Program-made: the position numbers and the translations under genes | Shown: positions 42,750 to 51,629 of the stretch, one piece after another | How positions within the stretch are numbered: the first letter of the stretch is position 1 | Layout of the letters: each line of letters begins with the position of its first letter | The notes under the pieces: generated by a model | Database searches by the model: none | What the model was told of the DNA's origin: nothing | What the model saw: the letters and a program-made list of their open reading frames with translations, nothing else | Assembly (NCBI RefSeq): GCF_000172175.1 | Contig: NZ_ABJL02000007.1 | Coordinates: 1,374,660-1,438,659 of the forward strand | Length of the DNA: 64,000 bases | Direction: 5' to 3' | From: Bacteroides intestinalis DSM 17393 | Lineage (GTDB): Bacteria > Bacteroidota > Bacteroidia > Bacteroidales > Bacteroidaceae

Positions 42750-44795
42750 ATGCAAAAAGGAAATATTGGGGTAACTACCGAAAACATTTTCCCCGTTATC
42801 AAAAAGTTCTTGTACAGCGATCATGAAATTTTTCTCCGCGAGTTAGTTTCTAATGCCGTAGATGCTACGCAGAAGTTGAAAACCTTAGCCTCTATTGGCG
42901 AGTTTAAAGGTGAAGTTGGCGATTTGACCGTACATGTGTCTTTAGGAAAAGATACAATTACTGTTTCAGACCGTGGTATTGGTTTGACTGCCGAAGAAAT
43001 CGACAAATATATCAACCAAATTGCTTTTTCAGGTGCCAACGATTTCCTGGAGAAGTATAAGAATGATGCTAATGCAATTATCGGTCACTTCGGTTTAGGC
43101 TTTTATTCAGCTTTCATGGTGGCTAAGAAAGTGGAAATTATCACGAAATCTCATAAAGAAGGTGCTCAAGCAGTGAAATGGAGTTGCGATGGCAGTCCGG
43201 AGTTCACCATTGAGAACATTGATAAAGCTGACCGTGGTACAGATATAGTACTTTACATTGACGATGAAAGTAAAGAATTCCTGGAAGAGGCCCGCATTTC
43301 TTCTCTGTTGAAGAAATATTGTAGTTTCCTTCCCATACCTATTGCTTTTGGCAAAAAGAAAGACTGGAAAGATGGAAAACAGGTTGAAACAGACGAAGAT
43401 AACATCATCAATGACAGCAATCCGTTGTGGACATTGAAACCCAGCGAACTGAAGGATGAAGATTATAAGAAGTTCTATCGTGACCTGTATCCGATGTCTG
43501 ATGAACCTCTGTTCTGGATACATCTGAATGTAGATTATCCGTTCCATCTGACAGGTATCCTCTATTTCCCGAAAGTAAAGAGTAATATCGAATTGAATAA
43601 GAATAAGATACAACTTTATAGTAACCAGGTATACGTTACGGATTCAGTAGAAGGTATCGTACCTGACTTCCTGACACTGTTGCATGGTGTGCTCGATTCT
43701 CCGGATATTCCGTTGAATGTATCCCGTTCTTATTTACAGAGCGACTCTAACGTGAAGAAGATTTCGACATATATCACAAAGAAAGTATCTGATCGTTTGC
43801 AATCTATCTTCAAAAATGATCGCAAACAGTTCGAGGAAAAGTGGAATGACCTGAAGATTTTCATCAATTACGGGATGCTTACTCAGGAAGACTTCTATGA
43901 CAGAGCAAAAGATTTTGCCCTTTTCACCGATACGGATGGTAGATGCTATACATTTGAAGAGTATCAGAAGCTAATCAAAGATAATCAGACTGATAAAGAT
44001 GGCAATTTGATCTATTTGTATGCTAATCATAAAGATGAGCAATTCAGCTATATCGAGGCTGCTAAGAACAAGGGATATAATGTATTGCTGATGGATGGCC
44101 AACTGGATATTGCTGTAGTAAGCATGTTGGAGCAAAAGTTTGAGAAATCTCGCTTTACCCGTGTAGATAGTGATGTTATCGATAATCTGATTATCAAAGA
44201 AGATAAGAAAGGTGAAACTCTGGAAACAGGCAAACAAGAAGCTCTTTCTGCTGTGTTCAAGAGCCAGTTGCCTAAGCTGGAAAAGGTTGAGTTTAATATC
44301 ACTGCGCAGGCTTTGGGTGAAAACTCTTCTCCTGTGATGATTACCCAAAGCGAATATATGCGCCGTATGAAAGAAATGGCTAATATTCAGGCTGGTATGA
44401 GTTTCTATGGAGAAATGCCCGATATGTTCAACCTTGTGCTGAATTCAGATCACAAACTGGTGAAAGAAGTTCTTGCAGACGAAGAAAAAGAATGCGACTC
44501 TGCTGTAGCTCCTATTCAGCAAGAAATGAATGACGTAGACAAACGTCGTAATGAGCTGAAAGATAAACAAAAAGGTAAGAAAGACGAAGAAATTTCTACT
44601 GCTGAAAAAGACGAAGTGAACGGATTGGATCAGAAGTGGGAAGAACTGAAAACAAAGAAAGACGAAGTCTTTGCCGGATATGCTGCTAAAAATAAAGTTG
44701 TCCGCCAATTGATTGACCTGGCATTGCTGCAAAATGGCATGCTGAAAGGTGAAGCTTTGAATAATTTTGTGAAGAGAAGCATCGAGCTAATCTAA
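42750..44795 (+). CDS. htpG: Chaperone HtpG (Hsp90)
   Basis: 681 residues. The GHKL ATPase domain has LVSNAVDATQKL, DRGIGLTAEE and IGHFGLGFYSAFMV, the middle domain has LNVSRSYLQSD, and the C-terminal dimerisation region is helical and lysine/glutamate-rich. HtpG refolds or stabilises client proteins with ATP. The length is above the E. coli form (624), with inserts typical of Bacteroidota. A stem-loop with T-run lies after the stop. Confidence 0.95.
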   Translation: MQKGNIGVTTENIFPVIKKFLYSDHEIFLRELVSNAVDATQKLKTLASIGEFKGEVGDLTVHVSLGKDTITVSDRGIGLTAEEIDKYINQIAFSGANDFLEKYKNDANAIIGHFGLGFYSAFMVAKKVEIITKSHKEGAQAVKWSCDGSPEFTIENIDKADRGTDIVLYIDDESKEFLEEARISSLLKKYCSFLPIPIAFGKKKDWKDGKQVETDEDNIINDSNPLWTLKPSELKDEDYKKFYRDLYPMSDEPLFWIHLNVDYPFHLTGILYFPKVKSNIELNKNKIQLYSNQVYVTDSVEGIVPDFLTLLHGVLDSPDIPLNVSRSYLQSDSNVKKISTYITKKVSDRLQSIFKNDRKQFEEKWNDLKIFINYGMLTQEDFYDRAKDFALFTDTDGRCYTFEEYQKLIKDNQTDKDGNLIYLYANHKDEQFSYIEAAKNKGYNVLLMDGQLDIAVVSMLEQKFEKSRFTRVDSDVIDNLIIKEDKKGETLETGKQEALSAVFKSQLPKLEKVEFNITAQALGENSSPVMITQSEYMRRMKEMANIQAGMSFYGEMPDMFNLVLNSDHKLVKEVLADEEKECDSAVAPIQQEMNDVDKRRNELKDKQKGKKDEEISTAEKDEVNGLDQKWEELKTKKDEVFAGYAAKNKVVRQLIDLALLQNGMLKGEALNNFVKRSIELI

Positions 44796-44825
44796 ATACG
44801 CCCTTTATTCACAATCTATATGCCG

Positions 44826-44867
44826 GGAGCATTGCAACTTTTATAAGAGTTGTAATGCTCCTTTTTT
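44826..44867 (+). terminator. Terminator of htpG
   Basis: ggagcattgcaact (44826-44839) pairs with agttgtaatgctcc (44848-44861), followed by six T. Confidence 0.8.
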
Positions 44868-44932
44868 CGTATATTTTGTGTGGGAATGCTTGTTTTTTAG
44901 CGTTGGATACGTCCAATTTCGAAACAATTGCA

Positions 44933-44940
44933 TATATTTG
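44933..44940 (+). promoter_or_regulatory. -7 box of the patatin gene
   Basis: TATATTTG matches TAnnTTTG exactly and lies 41 bases before the ATG; no clear -33 box is seen. Confidence 0.45.
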
Positions 44941-44981
44941 AGCTTTGATAATAATATATTTTCAGCTCGGAACTTTGAAGT

Positions 44982-47273
44982 ATGAAAAGAATTCTTTTGC
45001 TTTTATCGTTTTGTTTCTTGTTGCTGCCCATGTTGCATGCCCAAAAAGTTGGACTTGTATTGAGTGGTGGTGGTGCGAAAGGTATGACGCATATCGGCAT
45101 CATTCGGGCTTTGGAAGAAAACAATATCCCTATCGATTATATTACCGGTACATCCATGGGAGCCATTATCGGTTCGTTGTATGCCATGGGATACTCTCCC
45201 GATGATATGGAGGCTTTGTTGCGTTCAGAAGACTTTAAACGCTGGTATTCGGGAAAAGTAGAACCTAAATATGCCTATTATTTCAAGAAAAGTATTCCCA
45301 CACCGGAGTTTTTTAATATCCGCTTTGATTTTAAGGACTCCTTGAATGTCAAACCGCAATTGCCAACCAGTATGGTTAACCCCATCCAGATGAATTTGGT
45401 ATTTGTGGAGCTGTTTGCCCGTGCTACGGCTGCTTGTGACGGTGATTTTGATAGGCTGTTTGTTCCTTTCCGCTGTATTGCTTCTGATGTATACAATAAA
45501 CGGCAAATAGTGTTAGGGAAAGGTGACCTGGGAGATGCTGTCCGTGCTTCCATGAGTTTTCCGTTTGTTTTTAAGCCTATTGAGATAGATAGCGTGCTGG
45601 CTTATGATGGTGGTATTTACAATAACTTTCCAACGGATGTAATGCGGGATGATTTTCATCCGGATATTATTATTGGTAGTGTGGTGGCCGCTAATCCATC
45701 CAAGCCTAAAGAAAATGACCTTATGAGTCAGATTGAGAACATGGTGATGCAGAAGACGGACTATTCTATTCCGGATTCTGTCGGCATCCTTATGACATTT
45801 AAGTATGATGATGTGAACTTACTTGATTTCGACCGTCTTCAGGAACTCCATGATATAGGTTACAATCGCACTCTTAGTCTGATGGATTCTATAAAGGGAC
45901 GTATTCATCGTAGGGTGAATGCAGATAATGTGCGTTTACGCCGTCTGGTTTATCGCAGTAATCTGCCGCAGCTCTATTTTCAGAAAATTTATATTGATGG
46001 AGCTAACCCCCAGCAACAGGCTTATATTCAGAAGGAATTTCATGATGAAGAAGATGAACCATTCACCTACGAAGATTTGAAGCGTGGATATTTCCGTTTA
46101 CTTGCGGATAACATGATATCGGAAATCATTCCGAAGGCGGTATTTAATAAGGAAACCGATATGTACGATTTGCATCTGAAAGTAAAGATGGAGGATAATT
46201 TCTCTGTCCGCTTAGGGGGGAGTGTGTCTACGACGAGTTCTAATCAGATATATCTGGGACTGGGCTATCAGAACTTAAATTATTATGCCAAAGAGTTTAC
46301 GTTTGACGGCCAATTGGGTAAAGTTTATAATAATGCCCAACTGATGGCGCGTATAGATTTGCCTACTCATATTCCTACTTCATATCGGCTTATTGCGTCT
46401 ATCAGTACTTTTGATTATTACAAGAAAGAGAAACTGTTCTCTAAAAACGATAAACCTTCCTTTAATTCAAAGGATGAACGATTTCTGAAGTTGATTATCG
46501 CTTTACCGTTCTTAGCGAATAAACGGGCAGAATTTGGCTTTGGTATTGGGAAATTGCAAGATAACTATTTTCAATCCAGTGTGATAAACTTTGAAGAAGA
46601 CCGTTCGGACAGGAGCTTATACAGGCTTATAGGCGGTTCTATTAGTTTTTATGGAAGTACACTGAATTCTCGTCAATACGCTACAAAAGGATATAACGAG
46701 AAATTAATAGCTCAGATTTTTACGGGAAAAGAAAGATATAAGCCTGGAAATCCGACAGAACAGTCTGTTACACAGGAACGGCAATCATGGTTACAGATTT
46801 CTTATATGAAAGAAGCATATCATAGTATGGCGCCTAAATTTGTTTTGGGATGGATGGCGGAAGCGCTGTATTCATCGAGAAACTTCTCGGAGAATTTTAC
46901 GGCGACAATGATGCAGGCTGCAGAATTTTCGCCGACTCCGCATAGTAAGCTGATGTATAATGAGGCTTTCCGCGCCAATCAGTTTCTGGCTGCCGGTATC
47001 AAGCCTATGTTTATTTTCAATGATATGTTTCATCTGAGAGGAGAATTTTATGGATTTATGCCTATTTTTCCTATCGAGAAGAATACGCAAAACAAAGCAT
47101 TTTATGGAAAAGCTTTCTCAAAGGTAGAATATATGGGAGAAGTTTCTGTTATTTGCCAATTACCTTTTGGAGCGATCTCTGCTTATGTAAATCATTATAG
47201 CTCACCGAGAAGGGAGTGGAATGTGGGGTTGAGTATCGGCTGGCAACTGTTTAATTACCGTTTCATCGAATAA
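44982..47273 (+). CDS. Patatin-like phospholipase with POTRA and outer-membrane beta-barrel
   Basis: 763 residues. Signal peptide MKRILLLLSFCFLLLPMLHA. The patatin domain has the oxyanion loop SGGGAKGMTHIG, nucleophile S58 in GTSMG and catalytic D209 in YDGGIYNNFP. A POTRA-like segment follows (about 325-415; LYFQKIYIDGANPQQQAYIQ). The final 330 residues alternate Tyr/Phe/Gly in strand-like repeats and end YRFIE, as in the BamA/Omp85 surface-antigen barrel. The layout matches type Vd (PlpD-like) autotransporters: the lipase may be exported or kept at the surface. The end residue is Glu rather than the usual Phe. It sits alone before tRNA genes. Confidence 0.87.
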   Translation: MKRILLLLSFCFLLLPMLHAQKVGLVLSGGGAKGMTHIGIIRALEENNIPIDYITGTSMGAIIGSLYAMGYSPDDMEALLRSEDFKRWYSGKVEPKYAYYFKKSIPTPEFFNIRFDFKDSLNVKPQLPTSMVNPIQMNLVFVELFARATAACDGDFDRLFVPFRCIASDVYNKRQIVLGKGDLGDAVRASMSFPFVFKPIEIDSVLAYDGGIYNNFPTDVMRDDFHPDIIIGSVVAANPSKPKENDLMSQIENMVMQKTDYSIPDSVGILMTFKYDDVNLLDFDRLQELHDIGYNRTLSLMDSIKGRIHRRVNADNVRLRRLVYRSNLPQLYFQKIYIDGANPQQQAYIQKEFHDEEDEPFTYEDLKRGYFRLLADNMISEIIPKAVFNKETDMYDLHLKVKMEDNFSVRLGGSVSTTSSNQIYLGLGYQNLNYYAKEFTFDGQLGKVYNNAQLMARIDLPTHIPTSYRLIASISTFDYYKKEKLFSKNDKPSFNSKDERFLKLIIALPFLANKRAEFGFGIGKLQDNYFQSSVINFEEDRSDRSLYRLIGGSISFYGSTLNSRQYATKGYNEKLIAQIFTGKERYKPGNPTEQSVTQERQSWLQISYMKEAYHSMAPKFVLGWMAEALYSSRNFSENFTATMMQAAEFSPTPHSKLMYNEAFRANQFLAAGIKPMFIFNDMFHLRGEFYGFMPIFPIEKNTQNKAFYGKAFSKVEYMGEVSVICQLPFGAISAYVNHYSSPRREWNVGLSIGWQLFNYRFIE

Positions 47274-47301
47274 TTTTCTTCAAAAAAAGTTTGTAAAATG
47301 C

Positions 47302-47331
47302 TTGCAGTTTCAGAAAAAGTCCGTATCTTTG
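47302..47331 (+). promoter_or_regulatory. Promoter of the tRNA-Arg pair
   Basis: TTG (47302-47304), 19 bases, then TATCTTTG (47324-47331), a full consensus promoter ending 17 bases before the first tRNA. Confidence 0.75.
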
Positions 47332-47348
47332 CACCCGTTAAACAAAAA

Positions 47349-47422
47349 GGCCGCGTAGCTCAACTGAATAGAGTAGCTGACTACGGATCAGCCGGTTACA
47401 GGTTTGAATCCTGTCGCGGTCA
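47349..47422 (+). tRNA. tRNA-Arg (anticodon ACG), first copy
   Basis: 74 bases. Acceptor GGCCGCG pairs with CGCGGTC, with a G-T at position 2. The D stem is GCTC/GAGT. The anticodon stem GCTGA/TCAGC encloses loop CTACGGA, giving anticodon ACG (Arg, read as ICG). The T stem is ACAGG/CCTGT with loop TTTGAAT. No CCA is encoded. It reads CGN arginine codons after A-to-I editing by TadA. Confidence 0.97.
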
Positions 47423-47439
47423 CATCTTTTTGACAACAA

Positions 47440-47513
47440 GGTCGCGTAGCTCAACTGAATAGAGTAGCTGACTACGGATCAGCCGGTTACAGGTTTGAAT
47501 CCTGTCGCGATCA
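47440..47513 (+). tRNA. tRNA-Arg (anticodon ACG), second copy
   Basis: 74 bases, identical to the first copy apart from the third acceptor pair, which is C-G in the first and T-A here (GGTCGCG with CGCGATC). That compensating change keeps the stem. Loop CTACGGA gives anticodon ACG. 17 bases separate the two genes, and a terminator follows directly. Confidence 0.97.
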
Positions 47514-47515
47514 CG

Positions 47516-47550
47516 AAAAACCTCTGCAAAGTAATTTGCAGAGGTTTTTT
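47516..47550 (+). terminator. Terminator of the tRNA-Arg operon
   Basis: A perfect 15-bp stem (aaaaacctctgcaaa with tttgcagaggttttt), then T. Confidence 0.85.
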
Positions 47551-47568
47551 GTTATACACCGTAGGGTA

Positions 47569-47628
47569 ACAGTTATATCTGTGTAGACTCATGCAAATAT
47601 GTGTGTGAGTTGATACAGATATAACTGT
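47569..47628. repeat. 14-bp perfect inverted repeat downstream of the tRNAs
   Basis: acagttatatctgt (47569-47582) and acagatataactgt (47615-47628) are inverted copies, and each is itself near-palindromic. Between them actca/tgagt can pair too. Function unknown; no gene overlaps. Confidence 0.45.
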
Positions 47629-47717
47629 GTGCTTGTGCAGATATAAGTATTAATTTCTTTCCTGAGATGAATACATCCGTCTCATGAGACAGTAAAAATC
47701 AGCTTGTGAGGCGAAAG

Positions 47718-47761
47718 AAAACATCCCCTGAGATGAAATAATCTATCTCAGGGGATGTTTT
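47718..47761. terminator. Strong bidirectional terminator at the dapA 3' end
   Basis: aaaacatcccctgagat (47718-47734) pairs fully with atctcaggggatgtttt (47745-47761). The A-run on one side and T-run on the other allow use on either strand; the likely user is dapA, on the minus strand. Confidence 0.8.
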
Positions 47762-47784
47762 ACAAAGAAGTATCTTTGTTTTTT

Positions 47785-48678
47785 TTAGCACTTAATGTTT
47801 AACTCATCCAAAATCTTCCGCATGGCTTCAAAAGTAGTAATCCTGGTAGGCACAAGTGGGAGGCGAAGTTTATTCTCAATCATTCCCATAACGTTCAACA
47901 TTGCTTTTACGCCTGCCGGATTGCCATCCACAAAAAGAAGCTTGAATAACTCGGCAAATTTATGGTGGATAGTCAATGCATTTGCATAATCTCCTCGCAA
48001 TGCCAGTCTTACCATGCGGCTAAATTCGCGTGGAAATGCATTTCCGATGACTGATATGATACCAACAGCTCCCAAGGTAATCAAAGGGAAGGTAATACCA
48101 TCATCTCCCGAAATAACGTCAAAATTAGCTGGTTTATTCTTGATGATATCATCCATTTGAGTGATGTCACCGGAGGCTTCTTTGATAGCAATAACATTTT
48201 TGAAGTCACGGGCAATGCGCAGCGTGGTTTCTGCTTTCATATTTACACCGGTACGGCCGGGAACATTATAGAGTACAATTGGAAGCTCTGTAGCCTCTGC
48301 AATTGCTTTATAATGTTGATAAATACCTTCCTGAGAAGGTTTATTATAATAGGGAACAACAGACAGAATGGCATCTACTCCGGTAAAATCGTCGTTTTGA
48401 AGCGTATTCACAATGGCACGCGTATTATTTCCACCAACACCGAGCAGGATAGGTATCCGACCATTTACGCGTTCGATGACCATTTTCTTGATTTTCTTTT
48501 TTTCTTCTTCCGTCAGTGTCGGAGTTTCTGCTGTGGTGCCCAGCACACACAAAAAATCAGTATTGTTTTGAAGTTGATAGTCCACCAAACGTATCAATGC
48601 ATCGTAATCAACGCTTTCATCCTCTTTAAAAGGAGTAATCAGCGCTACCCCCATTCCTTTCAATTTAGTCTGTATCAT
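47785..48678 (-). CDS. dapA: 4-hydroxy-tetrahydrodipicolinate synthase
   Basis: 297 residues. The catalytic Lys166 (VIAIKEASGD) and Tyr137 (IVLYNVPGRTGV) are present, as is GTTAETPTLT, the pyruvate-binding motif. DapA condenses pyruvate with aspartate semialdehyde in lysine and meso-diaminopimelate synthesis. Length is normal (290-300). Related NAL-family aldolases are possible but the motif set fits DapA. It lies downstream of ligA on the same strand with its own -7 box. Confidence 0.95.
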   Translation of the reverse strand: MIQTKLKGMGVALITPFKEDESVDYDALIRLVDYQLQNNTDFLCVLGTTAETPTLTEEEKKKIKKMVIERVNGRIPILLGVGGNNTRAIVNTLQNDDFTGVDAILSVVPYYNKPSQEGIYQHYKAIAEATELPIVLYNVPGRTGVNMKAETTLRIARDFKNVIAIKEASGDITQMDDIIKNKPANFDVISGDDGITFPLITLGAVGIISVIGNAFPREFSRMVRLALRGDYANALTIHHKFAELFKLLFVDGNPAGVKAMLNVMGMIENKLRLPLVPTRITTFEAMRKILDELNIKC

Positions 48679-48714
48679 GAGTGAAATTTAAGTAATCTCT
48701 AATTAAATGACTCG

Positions 48715-48722
48715 CAAAAGTA
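48715..48722 (-). promoter_or_regulatory. -7 box of dapA
   Basis: Minus strand TACTTTTG (48722-48715), 36 bases before the dapA ATG. A TTTG at 48748-48745 is at 22 bases, longer than ideal. Confidence 0.45.
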
Positions 48723-48782
48723 CGAATATTTTCGATTTCTACAGCAAATATAAGCTATAAAAAAGATTTCACTGGAAAAATG

Positions 48783-50780
48783 TTACGAAATGAGCGCTAA
48801 AAACTCATCTTCGCTCATTATCTGTACACCCAACTTTTGCGCTTTTTCTAATTTAGCGGGTCCCATATTTTCTCCTGCCAGGATAAAACTGGTCTTGGCA
48901 GAAATGCTACCTACATTTTTTCCTCCATTCTTCTCTATCAAATCTTTATATTCGTCTCTAGAGTGATGGGTAAACACGCCGCTGATTACAATAGACTGTC
49001 CGACAAGTTTATCGGTATAGCCGCTCAGGTCTTCTTCCTTTCGGCTAAACTGTAATCCGGCAATTTTCAGTCGCTCTATTAATTCTCTATTCAGAGGATT
49101 AGCGAAGTAGGAAATGATACTTTGCGCTATTTTCTCACCGATCTCATCGATATTTATCAATCTTTCAAGATCTGCATTTTCCAGTTCTTCTATGTCAGTG
49201 AAGGACTTAGCTATTTTCTTTGCTACAGTTTCACCGACAAAGCGGATACCTAGGGCGAACAATGCTCGCTCAAAAGGCACTTCCCTACTTTGGGCAATAC
49301 CCTTGACGATATTTTCCGCCGACTTATCTCCCATACGGTCCAGATTCTTGATATCGTCTACAGTCAGCTTGTACAGATCTGTCGTATCCTTAATGAGTCC
49401 TAATCGGTAGAACATATCCACAGTTTCCGGGCCTAATCCGTCAATGTTCATAGCCTTCCGGCTGATGAAATGCTCGATCTTTCCTTTTATCTGAGGCGGA
49501 CAAGCCGTTTCGTTGGGGCAATAATGCGCAGCTTCTCCCTCGTAACGGATTAATTTGCTGCCACATTCAGGGCAATGAGTGATGAACTTCACTTTTTCAC
49601 CTACCATCATACTCCGGGCATCTTTATCTACTCCGGTAATTTTGGGTATGATTTCACCGCCTTTTTCTACATAAACCATATCGCCGACATGCAAGTCGAG
49701 CCCTTCAATGATATCTGCATTATGCAGAGAGGCACGTTTTACGATTGTACCCGATAATTGTACCGGATCCAGATTGGCAACAGGGGTTACTGCTCCGGTT
49801 CTTCCCACCTGGTAAGTCACCTTGTTTAAGCGGGTCAATGCACGCTCTGCCTGGAACTTGTATGCGATGGCCCAACGAGGAGATTTTGCGGTGAAACCGA
49901 GGTTTTTCTGTTGTTTCAGGCTATTTACTTTCAAAACAATGCCATCCGTGGCTACAGGTAAATTCTTCCGTTCTGTATCCCAATAATGGATGTAATCGAA
50001 CACTTCCTGCAGGCTGTGGCACTTCTTCATATGGTCGGAGATTTTGAATCCCCATTGTGCAGCTTTCTGCAGGTTTTCATAATGTCCGTCGCAAGGAAGT
50101 TCTTCTCCTAATAAATAATAAAGGTAGGCATCCAGTTTGCGGGAAGCAACTATAGCAGAGTTTTGTAATTTCAAAGTGCCTGATGCAGCATTACGCGGAT
50201 TAGCGAAAAGAGGTTCTTCGCGTGCCTCTTTTTCGCGGTTTAGTTCCTCAAAGACTTTCCACGGCATTAGTATTTCCCCTCTGATCTCAAATAATTGGGG
50301 ATAATCACCATGCAAAACAAGGGGGATAGTACGGATTGTCTTCACATTATCTGTTACATCATCGCCTTTTTCACCGTCACCACGGGTTACAGCACGTATT
50401 AATTTGCCGTTTTCGTATGTCAGCGAGATGGAAGTACCGTCATATTTAAGTTCGGCACAGATTTCAAAATCTTCGTTCAGGGCTTTTTGAGTGCGATCAT
50501 AAAAGTCAGATACCTCACCTTCAGAATAGGTATTACCCAACGAAAGCATTGGATATTTGTGTGTCACTTGCGTGAAATTCTTATTCAAATCGCTTCCTAC
50601 GCGCATGGTTGGCGAAGTTTCGTCCTGATATTCAGGATGTTCTCGCTCCATCTCCTGCAATTCCCGCATCATGTCGTCGAACTCTTTGTCGGAGATTTCG
50701 GGAGCATTCAACACGTAATAATTGTAGTTGTGCCGATGCAGTTCGGCACGGAGCTGATCTATCTTTTCTTTTGCAGTCAT
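48783..50780 (-). CDS. ligA: NAD-dependent DNA ligase LigA
   Basis: 665 residues from MTAKEKIDQLRAEL. The frame opens at 50921, but those codons overlap trmD and the ligA -7 box, so the ATG at 50780 is preferred. Adenylated Lys112 is in AELKYDGTS. The zinc finger cysteines are in CPECGSKLIR and HYCPNETACPPQ. Helix-hairpin-helix repeats are followed by the C-terminal BRCT domain (DKLVGQSIVISGVFT). It seals nicks in replication and repair. Divergent from trmD. Confidence 0.96.
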   Translation of the reverse strand: MTAKEKIDQLRAELHRHNYNYYVLNAPEISDKEFDDMMRELQEMEREHPEYQDETSPTMRVGSDLNKNFTQVTHKYPMLSLGNTYSEGEVSDFYDRTQKALNEDFEICAELKYDGTSISLTYENGKLIRAVTRGDGEKGDDVTDNVKTIRTIPLVLHGDYPQLFEIRGEILMPWKVFEELNREKEAREEPLFANPRNAASGTLKLQNSAIVASRKLDAYLYYLLGEELPCDGHYENLQKAAQWGFKISDHMKKCHSLQEVFDYIHYWDTERKNLPVATDGIVLKVNSLKQQKNLGFTAKSPRWAIAYKFQAERALTRLNKVTYQVGRTGAVTPVANLDPVQLSGTIVKRASLHNADIIEGLDLHVGDMVYVEKGGEIIPKITGVDKDARSMMVGEKVKFITHCPECGSKLIRYEGEAAHYCPNETACPPQIKGKIEHFISRKAMNIDGLGPETVDMFYRLGLIKDTTDLYKLTVDDIKNLDRMGDKSAENIVKGIAQSREVPFERALFALGIRFVGETVAKKIAKSFTDIEELENADLERLINIDEIGEKIAQSIISYFANPLNRELIERLKIAGLQFSRKEEDLSGYTDKLVGQSIVISGVFTHHSRDEYKDLIEKNGGKNVGSISAKTSFILAGENMGPAKLEKAQKLGVQIMSEDEFLALIS

Positions 50781-50803
50781 ACCTATTTCAGATTGTTTGA
50801 ACG

Positions 50804-50841
50804 CAAAAATACAGGTTTCTCCTCTAATATTTGTACTTTTG
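50804..50841. promoter_or_regulatory. Divergent -7 boxes of ligA and trmD
   Basis: Minus strand TATTTTTG (50811-50804) is 24 bases before the ligA ATG. Plus strand TACTTTTG (50834-50841) is 18 bases before the trmD ATG. Confidence 0.5.
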
Positions 50842-50859
50842 CAGAAAATTAAAATTAAT

Positions 50860-51540
50860 ATGCGCATTGATATAATAACAGTTCTACCGGAGATGATTGA
50901 AGGCTTTTTCAATTGCTCCATTATGAAACGTGCTCAGAATAAAGGGCTTGCAGAAATACATATTCATAATTTACGTGATTATACTGAAGATAAATATCGA
51001 CGGGTGGATGATTATCCTTTTGGCGGTTTTGCCGGAATGGTGATGAAAATAGAGCCTATAGAGCGCTGTATCAATGCCTTGAAGGCAGAACGGGAGTATG
51101 ATGAAGTCATTTTTACGACTCCTGATGGTGAGCAGTTCAATCAGCCAATGGCCAATACACTTTCACTTACCCAGAACCTTATTATCCTTTGCGGGCATTT
51201 TAAAGGTATCGATTATCGTATTCGCGAGCATCTGATCACTAAAGAAATCAGTATTGGGGACTATGTGCTGACCGGTGGAGAGCTGGCGGCAGCAGTGATG
51301 GCGGATGCTATTGTCCGCATCATCCCCGGTGTTATTTCCGATGAGCAATCAGCGTTATCCGACTCGTTCCAGGATAATCTTTTGGCTGCTCCGGTTTATA
51401 CAAGACCTGCCGATTACAATGGTTGGAAAGTTCCGGAAATTTTATTGTCCGGGCATGAGGCTAAGATTAAAGAATGGGAGTTGCAACAGTCTTTGGAACG
51501 GACGCGCAGACTCCGCCCGGATTTGCTGGGAGAGGAATAA
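50860..51540 (+). CDS. trmD: tRNA (guanine-N1)-methyltransferase TrmD
   Basis: 226 residues from MRIDIITVLPEMIEGFFNCS; the earlier in-frame start would sit inside the ligA promoter. TrmD is a SPOUT methyltransferase that makes m1G37 with S-adenosylmethionine. The knot motifs ILCGHFKGIDYRIREHL, SIGDYVLTGGE and the downstream SDSFQDNLLAAPVYTRPAD are all present. Slightly shorter than E. coli (255). Confidence 0.95.
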   Translation: MRIDIITVLPEMIEGFFNCSIMKRAQNKGLAEIHIHNLRDYTEDKYRRVDDYPFGGFAGMVMKIEPIERCINALKAEREYDEVIFTTPDGEQFNQPMANTLSLTQNLIILCGHFKGIDYRIREHLITKEISIGDYVLTGGELAAAVMADAIVRIIPGVISDEQSALSDSFQDNLLAAPVYTRPADYNGWKVPEILLSGHEAKIKEWELQQSLERTRRLRPDLLGEE

Positions 51541-51559
51541 ATCAGTTGTATAAAAATAG

Positions 51560-51591
51560 AAAAAGGACATTCGCTATGAATGTCCTTTTTT
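51560..51591 (+). terminator. Terminator of trmD
   Basis: aaaaaggacattc (51560-51572) pairs perfectly with gaatgtccttttt (51578-51590). Confidence 0.85.
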
Positions 51592-51629
51592 ATGTAAAAT
51601 AGGTGCGAATGATATTCACTTGTTATTGG

